Shown here: one piece after another, positions 1 through 9,098 of the stretch | How the letters are laid out: every line of letters begins with the position of its first letter | Numbering within the stretch: the first letter of the stretch is position 1 | The notes under the pieces: model-generated | Databases searched by the model: none | Told to the model about the DNA's origin: nothing | What the model saw: only the letters and a program-made list of their open reading frames with translations | Assembly (NCBI RefSeq): GCF_900095135.1 | Contig: NZ_LT605205.1 | Location: 2,728,001-2,792,000 of the forward strand | DNA length: 64,000 nucleotides | Reading direction: 5' to 3' | From: Proteiniphilum saccharofermentans | GTDB taxonomy: Bacteria; Bacteroidota; Bacteroidia; Bacteroidales; Dysgonomonadaceae | Translations under genes and position numbers: made by a program

Positions 1-167
1 TCAGTGATATCCCAACCAAGCATATTCTCCATCACTTCAGCAGCACTCTTTTTATTTTTTCCCCAGTCTGACAGGCTCCAATACGCCCATGGAGGCAATG
101 AAAACTTCCATTCTCCCATAAATGCTTTTGCGTCCGAAATAATCCGATTGATCTCGCTACGTTTCAT
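1..167 (-). CDS. D-lyxose isomerase, N-terminal part (cut by window start)
   Basis: Reverse-strand frame starting at the ATG complement at 165-167 and running off the left edge; only about 55 codons are visible. It begins MKRSEINRII and contains SLPPWAYWSLSDW and ENMLGWDIT, the N-terminal signature of the cupin-fold D-lyxose ketol-isomerase family (formerly DUF1498), which interconverts D-lyxose and D-xylulose and often also D-mannose and D-fructose in the cytoplasm. It lies downstream of and co-directional with the LacI regulator, with an operator-like site at 307-325 in front of it. The family call rests on the N-terminal motif only; the metal-binding residues lie outside the window. Confidence 0.8.
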   Translation of the reverse strand, partial: MKRSEINRIISDAKAFMGEWKFSLPPWAYWSLSDWGKNKKSAAEVMENMLGWDIT

Positions 168-306
168 CCTTTTTTAATTTTTAATATTAGACAATTGACA
201 CTTATTTCTCTTTTCTTACAATCCTCATACCGTAAATAATAACATGCCTAAAGCTCCGACCGACCTAATAAGTAAGAGAGAACTGTAAGATATCTGATCC
301 CTCACA

Positions 307-325
307 TTGCTAAACCGGTTAACTT
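307..325. promoter_or_regulatory. LacI-type operator candidate upstream of the D-lyxose isomerase gene
   Basis: The sequence TTGCTAAACCGGTTAACTT has a CG-centred inverted core (AACCGGTT) typical of LacI-family operators. Its first 14 bases recur exactly at 1371-1384 in front of the lacI gene. The site lies about 140 bp upstream of the D-lyxose isomerase start. Binding is inferred. Confidence 0.55.
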
Positions 326-369
326 ATTTATTATAAAAATTCTCCTATCAATAAATCAGTAAAATTCAA

Positions 370-1368
370 TCAGATTGAATATTCAATCTCGGCTTCGAAG
401 ACGCACTCTTTTATTTCGTCTATTCCGCTCATCTGTTCCATAAGAATATCCACTGCTTTTTCCCCCATTTTCCTTATAGGTTGCTTAATGTAGGTAATAG
501 GCATATTGGTGATAGAAAAAGAATCGATTTCGTCAAAACACACCACTTCCATCTCTTCGGGGATCTTTATGCCTTCCCTGTGCATATATTTTACCCCGGT
601 AATAAATACCCTCCTGGAACAAAAAAATATTGCATCAACTTTGTCGGGATTATTTTTCAGGTCGATAATGGCTCTTTTTATCTCTTCTTCCTGGTTCTCA
701 TAATTGATATTCTTTATCAATGCAGGGTCTAATAAACCATGACGGTCCAGTGCATCGATGTAGCCCTGCCGCCTGTCTGTCAATGCATTCAGATTAATAT
801 CATAACAAACAACTGCAATCCTTTGCAAACCTTTTCTGATCAAAACTTCAATTACATCACGGGATACTTTATAATTATCAATAATGATGTAGTTGGCCTT
901 AATATCCGGATAATAACGATCTACCTGCACCACTGGAAGATTTCTTTTCATGATTTTAAGGAGGACTTCCTGCCCTTCATCTACCGGAACTAGTATAATA
1001 CCGTCCACCTGCTTGTTCAATAATGTGGTAACCGCATCGTAAAACTCCTCCGGGCTTTCGTTTGTGTTTGAAGTAATCACCGTATAGCCGTATTTCTTCG
1101 CCTGTTCCTGTATATGGAAGGTAAGGTTTCCAAAAAATTCATTTGAGATATCCGTAATAACAACTCCAATAGACATGCTCTTTCCTGTACTGAGGCTACG
1201 GGCAATTTCATTCGGCTGATAGTTCATCTCAGCAGCCATTTGTTTAACCTTCCTGCACGTCTCCTCACTCACACGACTGCCTTTAGCCTTACCGCTCAAT
1301 ACAAGAGAGACTGTTCCTTTAGAAAGTCCCAACTTGTCTGCTATATCTTGCATGGATACTCGTTTCAT
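370..1368 (-). CDS. LacI/GalR-family transcriptional regulator
   Basis: 332 aa, the usual length for the family. Residues 4-25 form the LacI helix-turn-helix (SMQDIADKLGLSKGTVSLVL), followed by the hinge helix region (NEIARSLSTGKS) and a periplasmic-binding-protein-like effector domain from about residue 65 (IGVVITDISNEFF). It should bind DNA as a dimer and respond to a sugar or sugar phosphate. The effector is unknown; the neighbouring D-lyxose isomerase and the divergent rhamnose genes make a pentose, mannose-type or 6-deoxy sugar likely. Matching palindromes lie 2-3 bp upstream of its own start codon and before the downstream isomerase gene, so autoregulation is expected. The start matches the conserved MKR(V)SMQDIA beginning of the family. 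Confidence 0.93.
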   Translation of the reverse strand: MKRVSMQDIADKLGLSKGTVSLVLSGKAKGSRVSEETCRKVKQMAAEMNYQPNEIARSLSTGKSMSIGVVITDISNEFFGNLTFHIQEQAKKYGYTVITSNTNESPEEFYDAVTTLLNKQVDGIILVPVDEGQEVLLKIMKRNLPVVQVDRYYPDIKANYIIIDNYKVSRDVIEVLIRKGLQRIAVVCYDINLNALTDRRQGYIDALDRHGLLDPALIKNINYENQEEEIKRAIIDLKNNPDKVDAIFFCSRRVFITGVKYMHREGIKIPEEMEVVCFDEIDSFSITNMPITYIKQPIRKMGEKAVDILMEQMSGIDEIKECVFEAEIEYSI

Positions 1369-1370
1369 AT

Positions 1371-1389
1371 TTGCTAAACCGGTTGACTA
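1371..1389. promoter_or_regulatory. LacI-type operator candidate at the lacI start
   Basis: TTGCTAAACCGGTTGACTA lies directly upstream of the regulator's start codon. It shares 14 identical bases with 307-320, including the AACCGGTT palindrome. It sits in the lacI/rhaB divergent region, but about 200 bp from the rhaB promoter, so lacI autoregulation is the simplest reading. Confidence 0.55.
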
Positions 1390-1585
1390 AATCTATATAA
1401 AATAACTTTCCTTTGCAAACATAATATAATTCTTTTTCAGAAAACGCCGATTTTATTATTTTTTATTTATTTTATACTTTATAACCGAGGATGCAAAAAA
1501 ACTACAATAATTCCCCAAAATAAACCTGTCACCAAAAAGATCCAAATCATTATCAAAAAACACAGTCATAAAATCATTTATTTCA

Positions 1586-1616
1586 TTGCATATATTCAAT
1601 TTATCCTGTAAGTTTG
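1586..1616 (+). promoter_or_regulatory. Bacteroides-type promoter of the rhamnose operon
   Basis: A -7 box TAAGTTTG (1609-1616) matches TAnnTTTG exactly. A TTG (1586-1588) lies 20 bp upstream at the -33 position. Transcription should start near 1622. A TTG codon at 1614 in frame with rhaB falls inside this promoter and so cannot be the start codon. Confidence 0.6.
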
Positions 1617-1652
1617 CAGACAATCTTAAAAAAAATTGAATTTAACCTCATC

Positions 1653-3137
1653 ATGAGTGTAGATAATTTAATGTCATTCTTAGCAATCGATTTGGGCGCC
1701 AGCAGCGGAAGGGCAATGCTGGGAACTATACAAAATGATCAACTGGAGTTAAAGGAAATCAGTCGTTTCCCTAATCCTATAATCGAAGTGAACAATCGTT
1801 TATATTGGGATCTCTTCTATTTGTATAATCAGATTATAACATCACTACGGGAAGTCAAATCTCACAGGCTGCACGTCACATCCCTGGGTATTGATACATG
1901 GGGGGTAGACTTTGTCTGTTTCGGAAAGGATCGGGAACCATTGCGTATGCCTTACAGTTACAGGGATTCCCGGACATTCGATGCACCGGAGCGTTTTTTC
2001 TCCAAAATTCCGAAAGAAGAGGTATATCGAAAAACGGGAATTCAGATCATGAACTTTAACACTCTTTTCCAACTTGACACTCTCCTGCATGAAAATTCAT
2101 CGATCTATCCTGTCATCAACAAGATACTGTTTATGCCGGATGCTCTATCCTATCTGCTGACGGGGACGGCGGTGACAGAATACACCATTTCCTCCACTTC
2201 ACAAATGCTCGATGCTTATACACAAAATTTCGACAGTTCGCTTCTTCAAGCACTGCAACTGGATGGCAATCACTTCGGAATGCTGGTATATCCGGGACAT
2301 AAGATAGGCAATATATCCCCATCTGTACAGCGCCTGACCGGCATACAGAATCTATCCGTCATAGCCGTTGCAGGTCACGACACGGCTTCGGCCGTTTTGG
2401 CTACGCCTGCGAAAGATGAAAACTTCGCATATCTGAGTTCGGGAACATGGTCATTAATGGGCATCGAATCGGAAACGCCTGTAATCAATGACGAAACTTT
2501 TCGACTTAACTTCACCAACGAAGGAGGTGCCGACGGATCTATCCGTCTGCTGAAAAATATCTGTGGAATGTGGCTGATTGAACAATGCAAAAAAGAATGG
2601 GAAAATAATCAACCGGTTACTTATGAAGATATCGTAGCCGCTGCAAAACAGTCAGTTCCTTTCAAATGTTTTATCAATCCCGATTCACCATGCTTTGCTG
2701 CCCCGGGATCCATGACTACGGCTATTCAGTCTTATTGTAAAGAAACAAATCAATATATCCCTCAAACAATGGGAGAATTAGCCCGTTGTATTTACGAAAG
2801 TCTTGCTTTTCGATACAAGCAGGTATTGGCTGATCTTCAACAACTTGCTACATTCCCTATCCATATCCTGCATATTATCGGCGGGGGATCCCAAAACAAA
2901 TTACTCAATACCTTTACGGCCAACGCTATCGGTAAGCCGGTCGTTGCGGGCCCGTCAGAAGCTACGGCAATGGGAAATATTTTATTACAGGCAAAAGCTG
3001 CCGGTATAGTCAATGACAAACAAGAAATCCGTCAAATCGTAAGAAACTCCATTGAACCCGATACGTTCGAGCCAGAAGATACTCCCCTATGGGAGAGTCA
3101 CTACAGTGATTACCTGAATGTTTACAGGAATATATAG
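1653..3137 (+). CDS. rhaB: Rhamnulokinase
   Basis: FGGY-family carbohydrate kinase of about 494 aa that phosphorylates L-rhamnulose to L-rhamnulose-1-phosphate in the cytoplasm. The N-terminal ATPase motif FLAIDLGASSGRAML, the SLGIDTWGVDF strand, the VAGHDTASAV segment and the C-terminal HIIGGGSQN nucleotide-binding motif are all visible. The frame stays open upstream to a TTG at 1614, but that lies in the promoter; ATG 1653 or ATG 1671 (just before SFLAIDLG) are the realistic starts. It is the first gene of a rhaB-rhaA-rhaT run. The gap to rhaA (135 bp) holds short repeats but no clear terminator. Confidence 0.95.
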   Translation: MSVDNLMSFLAIDLGASSGRAMLGTIQNDQLELKEISRFPNPIIEVNNRLYWDLFYLYNQIITSLREVKSHRLHVTSLGIDTWGVDFVCFGKDREPLRMPYSYRDSRTFDAPERFFSKIPKEEVYRKTGIQIMNFNTLFQLDTLLHENSSIYPVINKILFMPDALSYLLTGTAVTEYTISSTSQMLDAYTQNFDSSLLQALQLDGNHFGMLVYPGHKIGNISPSVQRLTGIQNLSVIAVAGHDTASAVLATPAKDENFAYLSSGTWSLMGIESETPVINDETFRLNFTNEGGADGSIRLLKNICGMWLIEQCKKEWENNQPVTYEDIVAAAKQSVPFKCFINPDSPCFAAPGSMTTAIQSYCKETNQYIPQTMGELARCIYESLAFRYKQVLADLQQLATFPIHILHIIGGGSQNKLLNTFTANAIGKPVVAGPSEATAMGNILLQAKAAGIVNDKQEIRQIVRNSIEPDTFEPEDTPLWESHYSDYLNVYRNI

Positions 3138-3146
3138 CATAATCGA

Positions 3147-3170
3147 TGTGATAATGTGATAATGTGATAA
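3147..3170 (+). repeat. Tandem repeat, three copies of TGTGATAA
   Basis: Three perfect 8-bp copies in tandem just after the rhaB stop codon, followed by AT-rich low-complexity sequence up to rhaA. Such short arrays can vary by slippage. No function can be assigned. Confidence 0.8.
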
Positions 3171-3228
3171 TGAAAAAAAAGTTGAGAATTAGTTTTTAAT
3201 TTTTCACTTTTAATTTTTAATTAAAAAA

Positions 3229-3247
3229 GTCTTGATTCTTGATTCTT
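3229..3247 (+). repeat. Dispersed intergenic TTGATTC-type repeat, copy 1
   Basis: A 19-base T-rich stretch built from the unit TTGATTC or TTCTTGA. It matches 51497-51515 with one mismatch, and a shorter version (GTCCTGGTTCTT) is at 9099-9110. All three lie in short intergenic gaps a few tens of bases ahead of a start codon. Confidence 0.5.
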
Positions 3248-3272
3248 AAATCTTGAATCTAAATTTAAACGT

Positions 3273-4538
3273 ATGAAGGAAGAACAACTTAAAAGAGCGT
3301 ATGAAGATGCAAAGGCACAATACGCATCGCTGGGAGTGGATGTTGACCAGGCTATTGAGAAACTGAACAATCTCTCTATATCCATTCACTGCTGGCAGGC
3401 AGACGATGTGTCGGGATTTGAAAATCCTGACGGAGAGTTGACAGGTGGCATCCAGGCTACCGGTAACTATCCCGGAAAAGCCAGGACCATAGAGGAACTA
3501 CGGAGTGATTTCGAGAAAGTGCTCACGCTGATCCCCGGAACACACAGGATAAGCTTGCATGCCATCTATGGCGATTTTGGCGGTGAATTCGTCGATCGTG
3601 ATCAGATCGAACCAAAACATTTTCAATCATGGATCGACTGGGCGAAGAAAGTCGGCGTAAAACTCGATTTCAACTGTACTCTTTTCTCGCATCCCAAAGG
3701 TGAGAGCGGATATATGATCTCTCATTTTGATCCTGAGATCAGGGAGTTCTGGAAAGAGCACCTGCGCCGTTGTCGTCGTATCGCAGCTGAAATCGGACGG
3801 CAGCAAGGCGATCCCTGTATTCACAATATCTGGTTTCCCGACGGAGAAAAGGACAAAACCGTTTCACGCTTTGCCCACAGACAACTGATGAAAGAGGCAC
3901 TCGACGATGTTTTCACCGAAAAGATCAGTACAGATTACCTGAAAGATTGTGTGGAATGTAAATTGTTTGGTATCGGAAGCGAAAGTTATGTAGTGGGATC
4001 GCATGAATTTTATATGGGTTATGCGGTAAAAAACAATATGATGCTGACACTGGATGCCGGGCACTTCCATCCGACCGAATCAATAGCCGATAAAATCTCT
4101 TCGATGCTCCTTTTTGTTCCTGAACTTAATCTGCATGTAAGTCGTCCGGAACGTTGGGATAGTGATCACGTAGTGATCTTAAGCGACGAGTTATTGGCTT
4201 TAACTCAGGAGATTGTTCGTTCCGGTCATGCCGATCGTGTACATGTCGGGCTCGATTATTTTGATGCATCTATCAATCGCCTGGGAGCTTATATAGTGGG
4301 AATCCGCGCTACACAGAAAGCGATGTTGCAAGCGCTGCTCGAGCCGACCCGACAATTAAGGGAATTTGAACTGCAGGATAAAAATTTCCAACGGCTGGCT
4401 TATCTGGAAGAATTGAAATCAATGCCCTGGAACGCGGTATATAATTACTATTGCCAGCAGCAGAACGTACCTGTGGGCGATGCTTATATACAGGATGTTC
4501 AGGAGTATGAAGATCAGGTAACCTCTAAACGAGTCTAA
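3273..4538 (+). CDS. rhaA: L-rhamnose isomerase
   Basis: 421 aa, full length. It converts L-rhamnose to L-rhamnulose in the cytoplasm. Family landmarks: SIHCWQADDVSGFE near residue 36, GGIQATGNYPGKAR, DFNCTLFSHP, HNIWFPDG, GSHEFYMGYA, LDAGHFHPTE (metal-binding region), RWDSDHVV and HVGLDYFDASINR, in the expected order. It ends 3 bp before rhaT, so the two are almost certainly co-transcribed. The Bacteroides literature calls this gene rhaI. The start is ATG followed by KEEQLKRAY, as in homologues. Confidence 0.97.
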   Translation: MKEEQLKRAYEDAKAQYASLGVDVDQAIEKLNNLSISIHCWQADDVSGFENPDGELTGGIQATGNYPGKARTIEELRSDFEKVLTLIPGTHRISLHAIYGDFGGEFVDRDQIEPKHFQSWIDWAKKVGVKLDFNCTLFSHPKGESGYMISHFDPEIREFWKEHLRRCRRIAAEIGRQQGDPCIHNIWFPDGEKDKTVSRFAHRQLMKEALDDVFTEKISTDYLKDCVECKLFGIGSESYVVGSHEFYMGYAVKNNMMLTLDAGHFHPTESIADKISSMLLFVPELNLHVSRPERWDSDHVVILSDELLALTQEIVRSGHADRVHVGLDYFDASINRLGAYIVGIRATQKAMLQALLEPTRQLREFELQDKNFQRLAYLEELKSMPWNAVYNYYCQQQNVPVGDAYIQDVQEYEDQVTSKRV

Positions 4539-4541
4539 ACA

Positions 4542-5570
4542 ATGAATACAATTCTGGGTTTAATTATTATTGCTGTGGGAAGTATGGGCCAATCAAGCTC
4601 ATACGTCCCCATCAATAAGATAAAAGAGTGGTCATGGGAAAACTTCTGGCTGATGCAGGGAATTTTCGCATGGCTGCTCTTTCCTCTTCTGGGGGCATTC
4701 ATGGCCAGTACGCCATCGGAATTGATCGCAATATATACTACCAATGCAGCTGCCTCATGGAAAGCTATTGGATACGGGGTACTTTGGGGAGTCGGGGGAT
4801 TGACTTTCGGATTGAGTATGCGTTTTCTGGGTATCGCACTCGGACAATCAGTGGCGCTGGGAACCTGTGCTGCTTTCGGGACACTTATCCCCGCAATGCT
4901 TACCGGTACGGATCTTTTTTCTCCGAAAGGATTGGTTTTGTTGGTGGCTGTTGCCGTTACACTGGCAGGCATTGCATTAGTAGGGTATGCCGGTAGCCTC
5001 CGTTCAAAAAATATGTCCGAAGAGGAGAGGAAAAAAGCGATCAAAGATTTTGCCCTGAAAAAGGGACTTCTTATCGCGTTGTTTGCAGGTGTAATGAGTG
5101 CCTGTTTCAGTCTGGGATTAAGCGCCGGGATACCGGTAAAAGAAGCGGCCATTGCTGCCGGAGCAAAGGAGTTGTTTGCACAGAATCCGGTCACACTATT
5201 GGTCACCCTTGGCGGATTTGTCACCAATCTCGTTTATTGTCTCTATATGAACCGGAAAAATAAAACGAGCAGTGAAATAAAACGCTCCTCAAAAGCCGTT
5301 TTGGTAAATAATCTTCTGTTTTGTGCACTGGCAGGGCTTCTCTGGTATTCTCAATTTTTCGGGTTGGGTATGGGACAAAGTTTTTTTGAACCCGGCAGTG
5401 TGATGATGGCTTTTTCATGGAGCATACTGATGTCTCTAAACGTGGTTTTCAGCAACGTATGGGGCATTATCCTCAAAGAGTGGAAAGGTGCAGGAAAAAA
5501 GGCCGTCATTTTCCTGGTTATCGGGATGGCAGTTTTGATATTTTCTTTGGTAATACCCAATCTGTTTTAA
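4542..5570 (+). CDS. rhaT: L-rhamnose/proton symporter (RhaT family)
   Basis: 342 aa, highly hydrophobic, with about ten predicted membrane helices in the inner membrane; imports L-rhamnose. Recognised from GSMGQSSSYVPINKIKEWSWENFWLMQG at the N-terminus (variant of the RhaT start), the GVLWGVGGLTFG helix, the ALGTCAAFGTLIPA helix and the C-terminal MAFSWSILMSLNVVFSNVWG. The middle cytoplasmic loop (about residues 150-170) is rich in K/E. It starts 3 bp after rhaA. The rhamnulose-1-phosphate aldolase that follows in Bacteroides thetaiotaomicron is not here; an AraC regulator comes next. Confidence 0.93.
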   Translation: MNTILGLIIIAVGSMGQSSSYVPINKIKEWSWENFWLMQGIFAWLLFPLLGAFMASTPSELIAIYTTNAAASWKAIGYGVLWGVGGLTFGLSMRFLGIALGQSVALGTCAAFGTLIPAMLTGTDLFSPKGLVLLVAVAVTLAGIALVGYAGSLRSKNMSEEERKKAIKDFALKKGLLIALFAGVMSACFSLGLSAGIPVKEAAIAAGAKELFAQNPVTLLVTLGGFVTNLVYCLYMNRKNKTSSEIKRSSKAVLVNNLLFCALAGLLWYSQFFGLGMGQSFFEPGSVMMAFSWSILMSLNVVFSNVWGIILKEWKGAGKKAVIFLVIGMAVLIFSLVIPNLF

Positions 5571-5619
5571 TCCTATCAGTTCTATGAATCATGTACTGAC
5601 CTGACAATATTTGCAATAT

Positions 5620-5690
5620 GCCGCAATAAGTTGATGGTGCGGCGGGAATTGAAGCAAAGCGAAAATCGCTGACTTCTATTGAAAGTCTCA
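5620..5690 (+). other. Structured intergenic segment between rhaT and araC
   Basis: Several small stem-loops lie close together: GCCGCA (5620-5625) with TGCGGC (5638-5643), AGCGA-AAA-TCGCT around 5658-5670 and GACTT with AAGTC around 5671-5687. None has a clear T-tract, so this may be a weak terminator or a structured leader of araC. The assignment is open. Confidence 0.3.
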
Positions 5691-5788
5691 ACAGGGAGCA
5701 ATAAAATTCGGTTTATATATGTAAATCGACGATACAGACAACGACCATTTTCAATGAAAATGAATTTGCAAATCTAAACAGACAAAAC

Positions 5789-6697
5789 ATGAGATTTAAC
5801 GACTTAGGAATCGATTTTAAATACCTGTTAGTAAACGAAAAAGATAAAAAATTCGGGTTAACGGTCAACACTGTTGGTTTTCAGCCCATAGCACCTAATA
5901 CGGTGTACCCGTCCACAGAACATCCCAAAAGTTACTACTTCACCCCAAATAACGGACGTATTTTATCGGAATATCAAATCGTTTATATCAGTAAAGGAAA
6001 AGGAATTTTTTCTTCCGATTCCACAAAAAGGACAAATATTACCAAAGGACAGGTTATTTTTCTTTTTCCCGGCCAATGGCATACCTACTGCCCACTCAAA
6101 GAAATAGGATGGAATGAATATTACATCGGCTTTGAAGGAAAGATCATTGATGATATCGTAGCAAACGGGTTCATATCTCCGGAGAATCAGATTCTCAGTG
6201 TAGGGGTGAACGAAGATCTCGTAAACCTGTTTTCTACAGCCATTAAAGTGGCTAAAGAAGATAAAACGGCTGCACAGCAGAATCTGGCAGGAATTGCATT
6301 TAATATCCTGGGTACGATTTTATCGCTGGCACAAAACAGGAACTTCGAGTCTAAAGAATCCGCTCAGAAAATTGAACGGGCAAAAGTTATCATGATTGAA
6401 AATATCCATAAAAATATCGATATCAAAGGGATTGCTACCAACCTGGGGATCAGCTACTCTTTATTCAGGAAAGCATTTAAGGAGTACACCGGTTATGCCC
6501 CGGCACAGTATTTTCAGGAATTAAAATTAAGAAAGGCCAAGGAGTTATTGGCTGAAACCAATTATTCTATAAAGGAGATTTCCTACGAATTGAATTTCAG
6601 TTCCTATGAGTACTTTTTATCCTTCTTTAAAAAGAGAGTCGGGGTTACCCCTATGGAATACAGAAATTCAGGACGTATAAAACAAAACAGCAACTAA
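5789..6697 (+). CDS. AraC-family transcriptional regulator, probable rhamnose-responsive activator
   Basis: 302 aa. The N-terminal half is an AraC-type cupin ligand-binding domain (about residues 45-125; YQIVYISKGKG and GQVIFLFPGQWHTY are typical). The C-terminal roughly 100 residues hold the two helix-turn-helix motifs (IDIKGIATNLGISYSLFRKAF and YSIKEISYELNFSSYEYFLSFFKK, then the GVTPMEYR signature). It sits between the rhamnose import and catabolism genes and two rhamnosidase genes. In Bacteroides thetaiotaomicron an AraC-type RhaR controls the rhamnose operon from a similar position, so the same role is inferred here. It ends 12 bp before the GH78 gene. Confidence 0.88.
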   Translation: MRFNDLGIDFKYLLVNEKDKKFGLTVNTVGFQPIAPNTVYPSTEHPKSYYFTPNNGRILSEYQIVYISKGKGIFSSDSTKRTNITKGQVIFLFPGQWHTYCPLKEIGWNEYYIGFEGKIIDDIVANGFISPENQILSVGVNEDLVNLFSTAIKVAKEDKTAAQQNLAGIAFNILGTILSLAQNRNFESKESAQKIERAKVIMIENIHKNIDIKGIATNLGISYSLFRKAFKEYTGYAPAQYFQELKLRKAKELLAETNYSIKEISYELNFSSYEYFLSFFKKRVGVTPMEYRNSGRIKQNSN

Positions 6698-6709
6698 TTT
6701 CAGTCATTC

Positions 6710-8989
6710 ATGCATATCAGAAAAATAATATTACCCACGATCTTATATTTATTCTTGTCCATTACTGCCAACGCACAGGAGCAATCCGTTCCATACGAAT
6801 TAACAGTGAATCTGTTATCACAGACCGAGCAGGTATATATAAACGGCTATCCTGTAACAACACCGATAGATAAAGTGGTTTCTCAAAGAGAGAATTTCCA
6901 GTTTACTGAAATAAGTACCCGCAAACCATTTTTCGGATGGATAGTACCTTCCCGGGAAAAAAACACCCTGCAAACAGCCTATCGGTTATTAGTCGCATCA
7001 GAGAGGGATTTTCTGTTGAAAGATTCTGCTGATCTGTGGGATTCCGGAAAAGTGGAAGGGAATTGTTCGGCCAATGTTCTTTATGGAGGAAAACAACTTG
7101 AACCGGGAAAGGTCTATTACTGGAAAGTAAAAACGTGGGATCGCCATGGTAAAGAATCGGGGTTCTCCCAAATCTCGGCTTTTAAGACAGCGGAAAATCT
7201 AACCGATTATGCTACGGATCGGTATCCGATACAAAAACAAGACGAACACCCCATAAAAATAAACCGGATTGACGAGATGCGCTATTTTGCCGATTTTGGT
7301 AAAGCATCTTTCGGTAGGATTAGAGTAAACCTGTATTCAGATACCGGAACCGATAGCATAACCATCCATTTGGGAGAAACGGAAAAAAACGGAGAGGTTA
7401 ACCGCTCCCCGGGAGCATCAATCCGTTACTCCCAATATAAGATTGGGCTCGATAAAGGTTGGAAAACCTATGTGGTCGCCATTCGTCCCGATAAAAGAAA
7501 TACCGGGCCACAGGCTGTACTGATGCCGGAATATATCGGAGAAGTGACCCCATTCCGCTACTGCGAAATAGAAAATTATAAACATCCGCTAGAGGAAAAA
7601 GACCTGATACGGGAGACGGCTTTTTATCCGTTCAACGATTTCGACTCTCACTTCCACAGTTCCGACACGATACTCAACCAGGTTTGGGATATCAGCAAAT
7701 ACTCAATAAAGGCCACATCCTTTCTCGGTATATATGTCGACGGGGATCGGGAAAGAATTCCTTATGAAGCAGACGCACTGATCAACCAACTATCACACTA
7801 TGGTGTGGCACGTGATTATAGCATGGCACGCTACACGCATGAATACCTGATCCGGAAGCCGACCTGGCCAACCGAGTGGCATCTGCAATCCGTTCTCATA
7901 GCATGGGAAGATTATATGTACACCGGCAATAAACTTTCATTGGCACATTTTTATGAAGATCTTCAGGCAAAAACCCTGATAGCACTCTCCGATGAAAATG
8001 GATTCATCAGTACCAGAACAGGAAAAGTAACACCGGAAGTACTTCAATCTGTCCATTTCAACGGGGAAATACGGGATATTGTCGACTGGCCCCACACCGG
8101 CATTCTCGGATTGGAAAAGGAAGAGGGCGGAGAAACCGACGGGTTTGTCTTCACCGATATCAACACGGTTGTCAATGCTTTCCATTACAGAACGCTTGTA
8201 CTGATGGCGCAAATTGCGGAAACATTAGGTAAGACAGATGACCAGAAGTTTTATAACGAACGGGCTACTAAACTAAAGCAATCTTTTAATAAACATCTTT
8301 TCGATAAAAAAAGAGGTGTTTATATCGATGGCATTGGTACAGACCATGCATCCCTCCATGCCAATATGTTTCCACTCGCTTTCGGATTAGTCCCTGAAAA
8401 CCGGATCAACAGTGTGTTGGAGTTTATCCGTTCCCGTGGAATGGCTTGTAGTGTATACGGTTCACAGTTCCTTCTGGACGCCATCTACGATGCCCATGAT
8501 GCCGGATACGGACTACAGCTGCTGACTTCCACCGGCGAAAGGAGTTGGTACAACATGATCCGGGTAGGCTCCACAATCACACTCGAAGCATGGGACAACA
8601 AATACAAACCCAATCAGGACTGGAACCATGCCTGGGGCGCTGCACCTGCCAACCTGATCCCACGGAAACTGATGGGAATAGAACCATTGGAACCGGGTTT
8701 CCGGAAGATACGGATCAAGCCGCAGCCGGATTTGCTGGAATCGGCTGAAATCAAGCATCCGACTATCCGCGGTGATGTAACGGTGAGTTTTAACAATGAT
8801 CCCGGACAATCGTTCCGCCTTGAAGTGGATATTCCCGTCAACACAACCGCAGATATACATCTTCCTTTCTATTCCAGAAGCCAGACCGTACATCTGAATG
8901 GTCAACCGGTAAAATATAGAAGGGACGGAAATTTTTCAGTCATTGAAAACATTGGTTCAGGGAAATGGCAGTTTTCTGTAGAACGATAA
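6710..8989 (+). CDS. Alpha-L-rhamnosidase, GH78 (short active-site motif subgroup)
   Basis: 759 aa, secreted: signal peptide ending near ITANAQ (about residue 22). An N-terminal beta-sandwich (AYRLLVAS, GKVYYWKVKTWD) is followed by the (alpha/alpha)6 barrel. The catalytic region reads DGDRERIPYEAD, residues 344-355, with Glu348 at the general-acid position; it is one residue shorter between the first Asp and the Glu than the standard GH78 motif. The likely general-base Glu lies in TITLEAWDNKY. A C-terminal beta domain closes the protein. It releases terminal alpha-L-rhamnose in the periplasm. It follows araC closely, so rhamnose-dependent control is likely. Confidence 0.92.
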   Translation: MHIRKIILPTILYLFLSITANAQEQSVPYELTVNLLSQTEQVYINGYPVTTPIDKVVSQRENFQFTEISTRKPFFGWIVPSREKNTLQTAYRLLVASERDFLLKDSADLWDSGKVEGNCSANVLYGGKQLEPGKVYYWKVKTWDRHGKESGFSQISAFKTAENLTDYATDRYPIQKQDEHPIKINRIDEMRYFADFGKASFGRIRVNLYSDTGTDSITIHLGETEKNGEVNRSPGASIRYSQYKIGLDKGWKTYVVAIRPDKRNTGPQAVLMPEYIGEVTPFRYCEIENYKHPLEEKDLIRETAFYPFNDFDSHFHSSDTILNQVWDISKYSIKATSFLGIYVDGDRERIPYEADALINQLSHYGVARDYSMARYTHEYLIRKPTWPTEWHLQSVLIAWEDYMYTGNKLSLAHFYEDLQAKTLIALSDENGFISTRTGKVTPEVLQSVHFNGEIRDIVDWPHTGILGLEKEEGGETDGFVFTDINTVVNAFHYRTLVLMAQIAETLGKTDDQKFYNERATKLKQSFNKHLFDKKRGVYIDGIGTDHASLHANMFPLAFGLVPENRINSVLEFIRSRGMACSVYGSQFLLDAIYDAHDAGYGLQLLTSTGERSWYNMIRVGSTITLEAWDNKYKPNQDWNHAWGAAPANLIPRKLMGIEPLEPGFRKIRIKPQPDLLESAEIKHPTIRGDVTVSFNNDPGQSFRLEVDIPVNTTADIHLPFYSRSQTVHLNGQPVKYRRDGNFSVIENIGSGKWQFSVER

Positions 8990-9098
8990 TTTTCCAGCCA
9001 CTTGCAATAGTACGAATGATAGTGTGCTTCGCGCAATAAAGACAGATAATTGCCAATTACTAATTACAAATTCTCCATTTTCAAATTTCAATTACAAA

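Noticed and set aside
1614-1652. TTG start extending rhaB by 13 codons
   Set aside because: The TTG lies inside the -7 promoter box TAAGTTTG, so it would not be transcribed; ATG 1653 or 1671 fits better.
3147-3262. CRISPR or regulatory array
   Set aside because: Only three 8-bp copies without spacers plus low-complexity T-rich sequence; a simple tandem repeat.
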